A DNA stretch of 8,808 bases from PVC group bacterium (GTDB lineage Bacteria > Verrucomicrobiota > Kiritimatiellia > CAIKKV01 > PXCX01), in assembly GCA_003565195.1 (NCBI GenBank), contig PXCX01000238.1, forward strand, positions 1-8,808, written 5' to 3'. Every line of letters starts with the position of its first letter. The stretch's first letter is position 1. Shown here one piece after another: positions 1 to 5,562 of the stretch. Under the pieces are notes generated by a model. That model was not told where the DNA came from. It ran no database searches and was given only the letters and a program-made list of their open reading frames with translations. The translations under genes were made by a program, and so were the position numbers.

Positions 1-3
1 ACT

Positions 4-423
4 TTATTCATTGACGCCATCGGGTTTCTCCTCTTTTGCAGGTTCCGCCACGGCAACCTCATCCGCTTCGGACGCGACCGCGGTTTGAACCGCATCTGCC
101 TCCTGGGTTCCCGGGTCCGCAACCGGAGGGCGATAACCCCGCGGCAACACGCTAATCTGAATACGGAACAGGCAATCGACAAAATTGCACCGTTTCTTGA
201 GCGCCTCGATTTTGTCCGGTTCCATATTGAAATACAGTTTACCGTACAAACCGGACTCACGTTTCTTGAGCGGACGCGCAAACACCCGCCGCCCGAGTGG
301 AACGCGGTCCAGAACGGCGCCACCCTGTCGCTCAACTTCGGCGCCGAAGGCATCCATTGCTTGGTTGATTGTGTCTTCCTTCACCGTTTCGGCAAAGATG
401 ATTAATGCTTCATATGTTCTCAA
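4..423 (-). CDS. rpsF: 30S ribosomal protein bS6
   Basis: Ribosomal protein bS6 binds 16S rRNA in the platform of the small subunit together with bS18. The 139-residue product begins MRTYEALIIF, the usual opening beta-strand of S6, and carries the core through residue 100, including GLYGKLYFNMEPDKIEALK (59-77) and the VLPRG end (92-96). Residues 101-139 form an Ala/Glu-rich acidic tail; S6 proteins often have variable acidic tails. The start is a TTG at 421-423. It was chosen because the S6 fold begins there and a perfect AGGAGG lies 8 nt upstream (432-437). A longer in-frame ATG at 523-525 would add 34 residues unlike S6 and overlap the end of pth. The gene is last in the visible operon, 29 bp after pth; ssb, rpsR or rplI may follow outside the window. 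Confidence 0.93.
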   Translation of the reverse strand: MRTYEALIIFAETVKEDTINQAMDAFGAEVERQGGAVLDRVPLGRRVFARPLKKRESGLYGKLYFNMEPDKIEALKKRCNFVDCLFRIQISVLPRGYRPPVADPGTQEADAVQTAVASEADEVAVAEPAKEEKPDGVNE

Positions 424-431
424 TATCCCGT

Positions 432-437
432 CCTCCT
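432..437 (-). promoter_or_regulatory. Strong Shine-Dalgarno site fixing the rpsF TTG start
   Basis: A perfect AGGAGG on the minus strand, 8 nt before TTG at 421-423. It decides the start codon in favour of TTG over the ATG further upstream. Confidence 0.85.
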
Positions 438-452
438 GCTCAGGTTCAATAC

Positions 453-1133
453 TTACATTCCCGCCGCCGATTCCGTACGGCCGGCTTTTTGGGGCGCGGT
501 CCGTTCGGCGCCGCCCCCCGGGCAACCTTCCCTGGAAGGCTCCTGGTTTGCAACCACAATCCCGTTAAACCGGTTCATGGCCGCCGCCAATCCTTCTGTC
601 AACAGGCAACCAACCGCTTCAACCGCGATATCCTGCGTCTGCTCAAAACAGACTTTTTCCCGGCTCGAAAACGGTGTCAACACGTGGCGGACAACATCGC
701 TACCGCCGCGGTTGCGACCAACACCGATCCGCAACCTTGGGAAAGATTCCGAGCCCAACTGTTCGATAATCGAGCGCAATCCCTTGTGCCCGCCGCTACT
801 GCCGCTGCCGCGCAACCGCATCGTTCCTAGGGGGCGGTCAATATCATCCACAACCACCAGCAACCGTTCCAAGGGCAAACGGTAATACCTGACCCACGAG
901 GCGACCGCATAACCGCTGCGATTCATGTAAGTCAACGGCTGCATCAAACAAACCTTGACTCCTTCAATTCCAGCGTTAGCTACCGCCGCACGAGACCAAA
1001 CACGTTTGCGTAAACGACAACCGGCTGCCGCCGCCAAGCGGTCGACCACGTCAAATCCCGCATTATGCGGCGTTCCCACATATTTCGGACCGGGATTGCC
1101 GAGGCCGGCAACCAGACATTCAATGGACGCCAT
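453..1133 (-). CDS. pth: Peptidyl-tRNA hydrolase
   Basis: Pth cleaves peptidyl-tRNAs that drop off the ribosome and so recycles tRNA in the cytoplasm. The 226-residue product shows the family motifs in order: GLGNPGPKY (10-18), TPHNAG with the catalytic His23, LTYMNRSG with Asn71, VVDDIDRPLG with the Asp96/97 pair, SGGHKGLRSI (113-122), RLRIGVGR (133-140) and AMNRFNG (185-191). Two motif positions depart from the common wording: Pro22 where Arg is usual (TRHN) and Lys117 where Asn is usual (GGHNGL). About 35 residues after NRFNG, rich in Gly, Ala and Arg, exceed the usual length near 190. The ATG at 1131-1133 has no clear Shine-Dalgarno site; it lies 50 bp after rplY. Pth downstream of rplY is a common bacterial arrangement. 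Confidence 0.95.
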   Translation of the reverse strand: MASIECLVAGLGNPGPKYVGTPHNAGFDVVDRLAAAAGCRLRKRVWSRAAVANAGIEGVKVCLMQPLTYMNRSGYAVASWVRYYRLPLERLLVVVDDIDRPLGTMRLRGSGSSGGHKGLRSIIEQLGSESFPRLRIGVGRNRGGSDVVRHVLTPFSSREKVCFEQTQDIAVEAVGCLLTEGLAAAMNRFNGIVVANQEPSREGCPGGGAERTAPQKAGRTESAAGM

Positions 1134-1183
1134 AATACCAGGTCAAAGATGAGCGGTTCACATGCCGTACCGTTCTCGGCGGA

Positions 1184-1864
1184 TCATCCTTTCCTTGATT
1201 CCTCCTCCGCTTCCGAGTCCTCACGTTCCTTTCGACCCGATATCACTTCGGGTTCTTCCGATTCGGTTTCCGCCGCCTCGGCGGATTCTTCTTCCTCTTC
1301 AGCCCGTGTCGCCGCAACCGTTGCTACCGCGATATCCGCTTCATCAAGGATCGTCAAAGTATTTGCAACCTTTAAATCGCTGACGTGCAGACTCTCTCCC
1401 AAAGCCAATTCCGATACGTCAAGCGTCAATTGCTCAACCATGTCCGACGGCAGACACTCAATCGATACTTCACGCAACAACTGTTCAAGGATCCCGCCCT
1501 GCTGGGTAACCCCCACAGGCTCACCGGTCAGCTCAATCGGGACGTTGATCTGCAATTTTTCCGTTAACGATACTTCCACGAAATCAGCATGCTGGACATG
1601 GCTGCTTACCGGATGATGCTGGACTTCCTTCAACAAAACTTTGCGAGGCTTCTGCCCGCCGATCGAAAGATTTATCAGCAGACTTTCCCCGGAATGTTTG
1701 CCGAGCATCTGTTCGAAATCATGGACGTCAAGTTGAATGGACGTCGCCTGCCCTTTTTGGTCGCACAGGACCGCCGGCAAAACACCGTCGCGACGCAATC
1801 GCCGGGCGGCGGACGTGCCGGCGCCTTCACGTTTGACGGCACTAACATTAATTTCATTCGCCAT
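1184..1864 (-). CDS. rplY: 50S ribosomal protein bL25, CTC/TL5 type
   Basis: bL25 binds 5S rRNA in the central protuberance of the large subunit. The 226-residue protein is the long two-domain CTC/TL5 form. Residues 1-92 are the 5S-binding domain, with SAARRLRRDGVLPAVL at 18-33 and LLKEVQHHPVSSHVQHADF at 77-95. Residues 96-186 are the second beta domain, with VPIELTGEPVGVTQQGG at 108-124 and LDVSELALGESLHVSDL at 148-164. Residues 188-226 are a Glu/Ser-rich acidic tail. The ATG at 1862-1864 is preceded by AGGAGA at 1874-1879. The gene sits between prs and pth, as in many bacteria. Confidence 0.95.
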   Translation of the reverse strand: MANEINVSAVKREGAGTSAARRLRRDGVLPAVLCDQKGQATSIQLDVHDFEQMLGKHSGESLLINLSIGGQKPRKVLLKEVQHHPVSSHVQHADFVEVSLTEKLQINVPIELTGEPVGVTQQGGILEQLLREVSIECLPSDMVEQLTLDVSELALGESLHVSDLKVANTLTILDEADIAVATVAATRAEEEEESAEAAETESEEPEVISGRKEREDSEAEEESRKG

Positions 1865-1873
1865 AAACTTATT

Positions 1874-1879
1874 TCTCCT
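1874..1879 (-). promoter_or_regulatory. Shine-Dalgarno site of rplY
   Basis: AGGAGA on the minus strand, 9 nt before the rplY ATG. It supports translation of rplY independently of prs, which ends 80 bp upstream. Confidence 0.7.
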
Positions 1880-1905
1880 AGCTGCTTCCGCCGCCGGCGC
1901 CGTGC

Positions 1906-1920
1906 CATCCCCACTGAGGA
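1906..1920 (-). other. Small hairpin in the prs-rplY gap
   Basis: On the minus strand ATCCTC-AGT-GGGGAT can form a 6-bp stem (one G-T pair) with a 3-nt loop, in the 80-bp gap between prs and rplY. No T-run follows it, so it does not read as an intrinsic terminator. It could be a processing or stability element, or chance. Confidence 0.25.
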
Positions 1921-1944
1921 TACCGTTGCCTGACAGCGTTCATC

Positions 1945-2880
1945 TTATTTTTTTTCATTATTGAAAAGGATCGAAACCGACTGATCGTTATGTATCCGCA
2001 AAATCGCCTCTCCCAGCAGACTGGCAACCGAAAGGACGGTCGCATGAACTTCCGGCGGTGCTTTAAACGGTACGCTATCGGTCACCACCAGCTCGCGAAC
2101 GGGTGCATTTTTCAGGCGTTCGATGCCCACCGCAGTCATCGAAGCATGACTGACCACGGCATAAATATCGCCGGCGCCGTGTTTTTTCAGAAAACTTGCC
2201 GCCTCACACAATGTTCCAGCCGTCGTCGCCAGATCATCAACAATGACCGCGGTACATCCCTCCACATTACCCACCAGGGTAAATGCATGCACATCGCTTG
2301 GGCCGCGGCGTTCCTTGGCCACCAGCGCCAACCCTGCGTTAAGCATCTGCGAGTAGGCGTGCGCCATCTTCAAGCCGCCGGCATCCGGCGATACGATAAC
2401 CAGATTTTCAAGTTTCTTATCACGAATATACCGTACAAAAACCGGTGACGCATATAAATGATCGACCGGAATATCGAAAAATCCCTGAATTTGCTGGGCA
2501 TGCAAGTCCATCGTAAGCAAACGGTTGGCCCCGGCGGCAACCAGCAAATTGGCAACCAGTTTGGCCGTAATCGGAACGCGCGGCTGATCTTTGCGGTCCT
2601 GCCGTCCGTACCCGTAAAACGGTAACACGGCCGTGATGCGCGCGGCCGATGCACGCCGCATGGCATCAATCATGATCAATAGTTCCATCAGATTTTCGTT
2701 GGTCGGGCTGCAGGAAGGTTGAACAACGAAAATATCCTCCCCGCGCACGGTTTCCAAAATACGCACGCAAATTTCCCCATCCGGGAATCGGCTGACTTCC
2801 GATTTCCCCATCGGGATTCCGAGGTACTCTACAATTTTTGCCGCCAATGGCGGGTTGGCGTTGCCCGAAAAAACTTTCAC
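1945..2880 (-). CDS. prs: Ribose-phosphate pyrophosphokinase (PRPP synthetase)
   Basis: Prs makes 5-phosphoribosyl-1-pyrophosphate from ribose 5-phosphate and ATP, feeding nucleotide, histidine and tryptophan synthesis. The 311-residue protein has the usual length and class I motifs: RFPDGEI (31-37), NENLMELLIMIDAMRRAS (61-78), FYGYGRQDRKDQPRVPITAK (88-107, with the ATP-contacting RQD at 93-95), MDLHAQQIQGFFDIPVDHL (124-142), SPDAGG (164-169), the flexible-loop Lys189 and Arg191, and the PRPP-binding loop VIVDDLATTAGT (212-223). In that loop ATT replaces the more usual IDT type. The start is GTG at 2878-2880 with GGGGAG 7 nt upstream. It begins only 18 nt after the encoded CCA end of tRNA-Gln, so its free leader after tRNA processing would be about 18 nt. 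Confidence 0.97.
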   Translation of the reverse strand: MKVFSGNANPPLAAKIVEYLGIPMGKSEVSRFPDGEICVRILETVRGEDIFVVQPSCSPTNENLMELLIMIDAMRRASAARITAVLPFYGYGRQDRKDQPRVPITAKLVANLLVAAGANRLLTMDLHAQQIQGFFDIPVDHLYASPVFVRYIRDKKLENLVIVSPDAGGLKMAHAYSQMLNAGLALVAKERRGPSDVHAFTLVGNVEGCTAVIVDDLATTAGTLCEAASFLKKHGAGDIYAVVSHASMTAVGIERLKNAPVRELVVTDSVPFKAPPEVHATVLSVASLLGEAILRIHNDQSVSILFNNEKK

Positions 2881-2887
2881 ATTAAGG

Positions 2888-2893
2888 CTCCCC
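2888..2893 (-). promoter_or_regulatory. Shine-Dalgarno site of prs, between the tRNA and the GTG start
   Basis: GGGGAG on the minus strand, 7 nt before the GTG. It lies inside the 18-nt spacer between the tRNA CCA end (2899) and the prs start, so removal of the tRNA would leave it intact on the prs message. Confidence 0.65.
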
Positions 2894-2898
2894 CACGC

Positions 2899-2972
2899 TG
2901 GTTGCCCGACTAGGACTCGAACCTAGACTCTGGCCTCCAAAGGGCCGTGTGCTACCATTACACCATCGGGCA
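2899..2972 (-). tRNA. tRNA-Gln (UUG), CCA encoded
   Basis: A cloverleaf of 74 nt can be folded by eye. The acceptor stem TGCCCGA (2972-2966) pairs perfectly with TCGGGCA (2909-2903), followed by discriminator A and an encoded CCA (2901-2899). The D-arm is GTGT/GCAC with loop AATGGTA. The anticodon arm is CGGCC-CTTTGGA-GGCCA, with a C-A mismatch at its base, and the anticodon TTG is at 2940-2938. The T-arm is CTAGG-TTCGAGT-CCTAG. The gene lies between ispE and prs in the same direction, the arrangement known from Pseudomonas and other proteobacteria. The end of the ispE reading frame overlaps its first 50 nt. Confidence 0.97.
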
Positions 2973-3882
2973 TCGTTTTTACAACGCGGCTCCATATCAC
3001 CTGATCCATGCCTTCGACAGCCGCCCGGCGCACACGAACGGCCTCGGCGCGGGTGGCCGAAACCCCGAATACAGTTGCGCCGCTGCCGGCCAGCAAAACC
3101 CCCCGGGCGCCCGCTTCCCGCAAGGCGCAAGCCAACAGTTCAAGCGCCGGATACTTTTTAAAGGCAACCGTTTGCAGGCTATTCCGTAGATGCCCGGTCA
3201 AGCCGTTAACATCTGCTTCCCTCAAAACGGATGCCACCTTTGTATAATCTTGCGGCGTAAATGTCAAGTCGCGATTCCAGCGCCGGTAAATATCGGCCGT
3301 CAAAACAGCGAATCCAGGGTTCAATAAAACCATCCAGAATGGCTTATAACGGCCGGCAACCGGCGGCGGCAACGGCGTCACGGTTTCGCCCCGGCCGGAC
3401 ATCCATACCGGCCCATTCCAGAGCAACGCGGATACATCGCTCCCCAGTTCACTGCCCCATGCCGCCAAACGGTCGCGGCCCAACGACATTCCGAACAACC
3501 GGTTCAACCCCAACAACACGCCGGCCGCATCCGCGCTGCCGCCGCCCAGACCGCCCCCAACCGGGATCCGTTTGCGAATCGCGATCCGACAACCCGCCGC
3601 CAAACCGTTGCGCCGGAGAAACAGTCTCGCCGCCCGCACGGCCAGATTATGTTCCGGATCGACCGCTGCCAAATCAGTGCCTGACGGCAATCCTGCCGGC
3701 TGCATGCTTACTGTAACGACGCCGTCGGTGGGCTCGAGGGTCAGCGTATCATAAAGCGATACCGGGGTCACAAGACTGTGTATGTCATGATACCCATCGT
3801 CGCGCTTACCCAGGACATCCAACATCAGGTTCACTTTGGCCGGTGCGTGGACGGTAACGGATCTGGCAATCTCGCTGTTCAT
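2923..3882 (-). CDS. ispE: 4-diphosphocytidyl-2-C-methyl-D-erythritol kinase
   Basis: IspE is the GHMP-family kinase that phosphorylates CDP-methylerythritol in the non-mevalonate (MEP) isoprenoid pathway. The 319-residue product has HAPAKVNLMLDVLGKRDDGYHDI (12-34, substrate-side Lys16), the ATP-binding glycine loop PVGGGLGGGSADAAG (107-121), LGSDVSALL with the catalytic-type Asp149, and the C-terminal GHMP motif LLAGSGATVFGV (263-274). The natural family end is near VIWSRVVK (295-302). Here the frame continues for 16 residues (304-319) encoded inside the tRNA-Gln gene and stops at TAG (2925-2923) in its T-stem. ATG at 3880-3882 is preferred: a predicted -10 box ends at 3895, so a TTG three codons earlier (3889-3891) would lie at or before the transcription start. 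No Shine-Dalgarno site is visible. Confidence 0.94.
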   Translation of the reverse strand: MNSEIARSVTVHAPAKVNLMLDVLGKRDDGYHDIHSLVTPVSLYDTLTLEPTDGVVTVSMQPAGLPSGTDLAAVDPEHNLAVRAARLFLRRNGLAAGCRIAIRKRIPVGGGLGGGSADAAGVLLGLNRLFGMSLGRDRLAAWGSELGSDVSALLWNGPVWMSGRGETVTPLPPPVAGRYKPFWMVLLNPGFAVLTADIYRRWNRDLTFTPQDYTKVASVLREADVNGLTGHLRNSLQTVAFKKYPALELLACALREAGARGVLLAGSGATVFGVSATRAEAVRVRRAAVEGMDQVIWSRVVKTMPDGVMVAHGPLEARV

Positions 3883-3894
3883 GGGACGCAAGCG

Positions 3895-3922
3895 AATATC
3901 ACAGCAACCCCCGTCATGTCAA
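3895..3922 (-). promoter_or_regulatory. Predicted sigma-70-type promoter of the ispE operon
   Basis: On the minus strand a consensus -35 TTGACA (3922-3917) is followed after 16 bp by GATATT (3900-3895), with an extended TG element just before it. Transcription should start near 3888, only about six bases before the ispE ATG at 3882. Consensus match only; no start-site data. Confidence 0.6.
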
Positions 3923-3976
3923 GTCCGCAAAACGGCGAAACGGCGACGGGGGTGGATCGTTTTTTTCTTTGACAGG

Positions 3977-4012
3977 GAACCGTGAACCCCTGAACCGTGA
4001 ACCCTCTGAACC
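3977..4012. repeat. Short tandem GAACC-type repeat
   Basis: Five GAACC cores in a row separated by 2-4 nt (GT, CCT, GT, CTCT), making two near-identical 20-21-nt copies that share a core. It lies between the two divergent promoters. Positions 3979-3996 (ACCGTGAACCCCTGAACC) recur exactly, inverted, at 5539-5556. It may be a dispersed genomic repeat or a recombination or binding site; only this window was available to judge. Confidence 0.8.
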
Positions 4013-4022
4013 ATTTTTAAGA

Positions 4023-4052
4023 TTGTATTACGGCACAACCTTGCGTTATAAT
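4023..4052 (+). promoter_or_regulatory. Predicted promoter of the YdjY-like gene
   Basis: TTGTAT (4023-4028), an 18-bp spacer and a perfect TATAAT (4047-4052). The upstream-most in-frame ATG (4051) lies within the -10 box, so it cannot normally be translated from this promoter. The expected transcription start near 4059-4060 coincides with the next ATG (4060), suggesting a leaderless mRNA. Confidence 0.65.
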
Positions 4053-4059
4053 GCGAGAT

Positions 4060-5538
4060 ATGATGCATGTGAAAAACCGTAACGTCTTGAATGTTTTTGC
4101 CGGCCTGCTTGTTTTGTTAGGAGTGATCGCGGCGGCGGCTTTGGAACCGGAGAACGACGAAAAAGTGCGCCGTCAAGAAAACCGTCAAAGGGTCGAGGAC
4201 TGGACGGAATCGATGCGTAAAGCGGCGGAAGGTGATCCGGACAAACTTGTGAAATTCGGACTCCTGGCGGACCGGCGTCAACGAAAGGTACGATTCTGGG
4301 CCGAGGCAACCGGTATTCAAGAGGGCCATGCGGTTGAATTTGCGTTGATCTCCCAGCGTAGCGGCCACGATTACGAGGCGCTGGCCGTTGCGATGGTGGA
4401 ACCGTCGGTCATCCATGAGGCGTTGACATTTATCGGAATGGAACCGGGGAAACCGGTCGATCCGGCAAGGTTAAGGTTCTGGCCCCGTGGCGAACGGGTT
4501 TGGGCCGATTTTATCCGGCCACCGCCCGACGAGGACGGCGACGCAACGCCCGCGCGAATCGCGGTCGAGAGCCTACTTTACTGCCGGGACCGGCAACAGT
4601 CTCTGCCGATCAAGGGGTTCGTGTTCACCGGATCCGCTAAAAGACCGCATCCGCGCAGCGGTGATCCGGTTTATGCGGCCGATCATTTCGGTCCCCATGC
4701 GATTATTTCCCTGTACAATGAACCGTTCAGTGTCATGGATGTTCCGCGTCTGGCACCCCAAAGCGATGTCTACGGTTCGATAATCCCGAATCCGGACCGT
4801 TTACTGGATACCGACGCGTTGATCGAAGTAAGGCTGGAACCGGAATCCATTACGGAAAAACCGCGTGTTTTTCTTGGGCACCTGCACATTATCCCGGCAG
4901 GCGATGCGACGGTTCCATTAACGGCGACCGATCTTCGTTTTTCGATCGAACCCCACGATGCCGAAGACCGCGCCCCGGAGTTGCAACAGGCGAATCTTGT
5001 CAAGCTCCTGGCTTGGTTGGCTGGCATGACGGAAGACGCCCGCGATCCGTTTATCATTACGCGACCGGACCCCAGATTACCATGGGGATTGTTACAGAAC
5101 TTTTACCAATCGGTTCAGGTTCTGGAAGGCGATGCGGGAATTCGGATTGAGCCACCGGACGACGACCGCTTGTATCACCGCGCCTTTTTGCCGGATGATT
5201 GGTTCCGCGACCGACAGCAAAGGGCCGCTCATCCGGATGAACTGCATTTACGGCCCGACCGCGATGCCGACGGTAACCACTTGCAGGCAGTCTGGGAACG
5301 GTTTGAAGAAGAATGGCCGGATGCGCGAAGTCTGGAACCAATCGTTAATGTTCACCAACAACCGGTTGAGGACGCCGACGACCTGCTTTCGCATCACCAA
5401 AACCAGGAATACAAACCTATGCCAGCCGTCCTGCTGGTGTTCGCGCCAAAGCGTACACCGCTCAAAACGCTTCACGAATGGATGATTCCGTTGCGGGAAA
5501 CCTACCCGACACAATATCTGTTCGCCCCGGATGAATGA
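4060..5538 (+). CDS. Exported protein with YdjY-like domain; unknown function
   Basis: I do not know its function. The 492-residue protein starts with a short basic stretch and a hydrophobic segment (about 9-28, VLNVFAGLLVLLGVIAAAAL), a signal peptide or membrane anchor, followed by a charged region (29-60). Residues about 64-262 resemble the YdjY domain as I remember it from E. coli and planctomycete-type proteins: FWAEATGIQEGHAVEFALIS (79-98), DYEALAVAMVEPSVIHEAL (104-122), GMEPGKPVD, GFVFTGS (186-192) and SLYNEPFSVMDVP (217-229). The rest is acidic. The last 40 residues (AVLLVFAPKRTPLKTLHEWM and on) weakly recall the end of ExbD/TolR proteins. ATG at 4060 was chosen because of the promoter; ATG 4063 or GTG 4069 are alternatives, and no Shine-Dalgarno site is seen. 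The gene stands alone with its own promoter and is bracketed by an 18-bp inverted repeat. The product probably acts in the periplasm or at the inner membrane. Confidence 0.85.
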   Translation: MMHVKNRNVLNVFAGLLVLLGVIAAAALEPENDEKVRRQENRQRVEDWTESMRKAAEGDPDKLVKFGLLADRRQRKVRFWAEATGIQEGHAVEFALISQRSGHDYEALAVAMVEPSVIHEALTFIGMEPGKPVDPARLRFWPRGERVWADFIRPPPDEDGDATPARIAVESLLYCRDRQQSLPIKGFVFTGSAKRPHPRSGDPVYAADHFGPHAIISLYNEPFSVMDVPRLAPQSDVYGSIIPNPDRLLDTDALIEVRLEPESITEKPRVFLGHLHIIPAGDATVPLTATDLRFSIEPHDAEDRAPELQQANLVKLLAWLAGMTEDARDPFIITRPDPRLPWGLLQNFYQSVQVLEGDAGIRIEPPDDDRLYHRAFLPDDWFRDRQQRAAHPDELHLRPDRDADGNHLQAVWERFEEEWPDARSLEPIVNVHQQPVEDADDLLSHHQNQEYKPMPAVLLVFAPKRTPLKTLHEWMIPLRETYPTQYLFAPDE

Positions 5539-5556
5539 GGTTCAGGGGTTCACGGT
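5539..5556. repeat. Inverted copy of the 18-bp GAACC repeat
   Basis: The reverse complement is ACCGTGAACCCCTGAACC, identical over 18 bp to 3979-3996. It begins at the base after the TGA of the YdjY-like gene and fills most of the 24-bp gap to the convergent gene. It has no internal hairpin and no T-run, so it is not an obvious terminator. Confidence 0.85.
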
Positions 5557-5562
5557 GCAGGT

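Noticed and set aside
424..525. N-terminal extension of rpsF from an upstream ATG
   Set aside because: The 34 added residues do not look like S6, overlap the pth 3' end, and the TTG at 421-423 has a perfect Shine-Dalgarno site and the standard S6 N-terminus.
185..830. Plus-strand open frames opposite rpsF and pth
   Set aside because: They are antisense to well-identified genes, are Arg/Pro/Ser-rich, and have no Shine-Dalgarno site or recognisable motif.
3261..3716. 151-codon plus-strand open frame opposite ispE
   Set aside because: It is a shadow of ispE, with shadow-like Arg/Pro/Thr composition and no family resemblance.
3883..3891. TTG start for ispE, adding three residues
   Set aside because: It lies only a few bases from the predicted -10 box, at or before the expected transcription start. 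The ATG at 3882 fits better.
4051..4059. ATG at 4051 as start of the YdjY-like gene
   Set aside because: It is part of the TATAAT box of the only good promoter, so it would not be in the transcript made from it.
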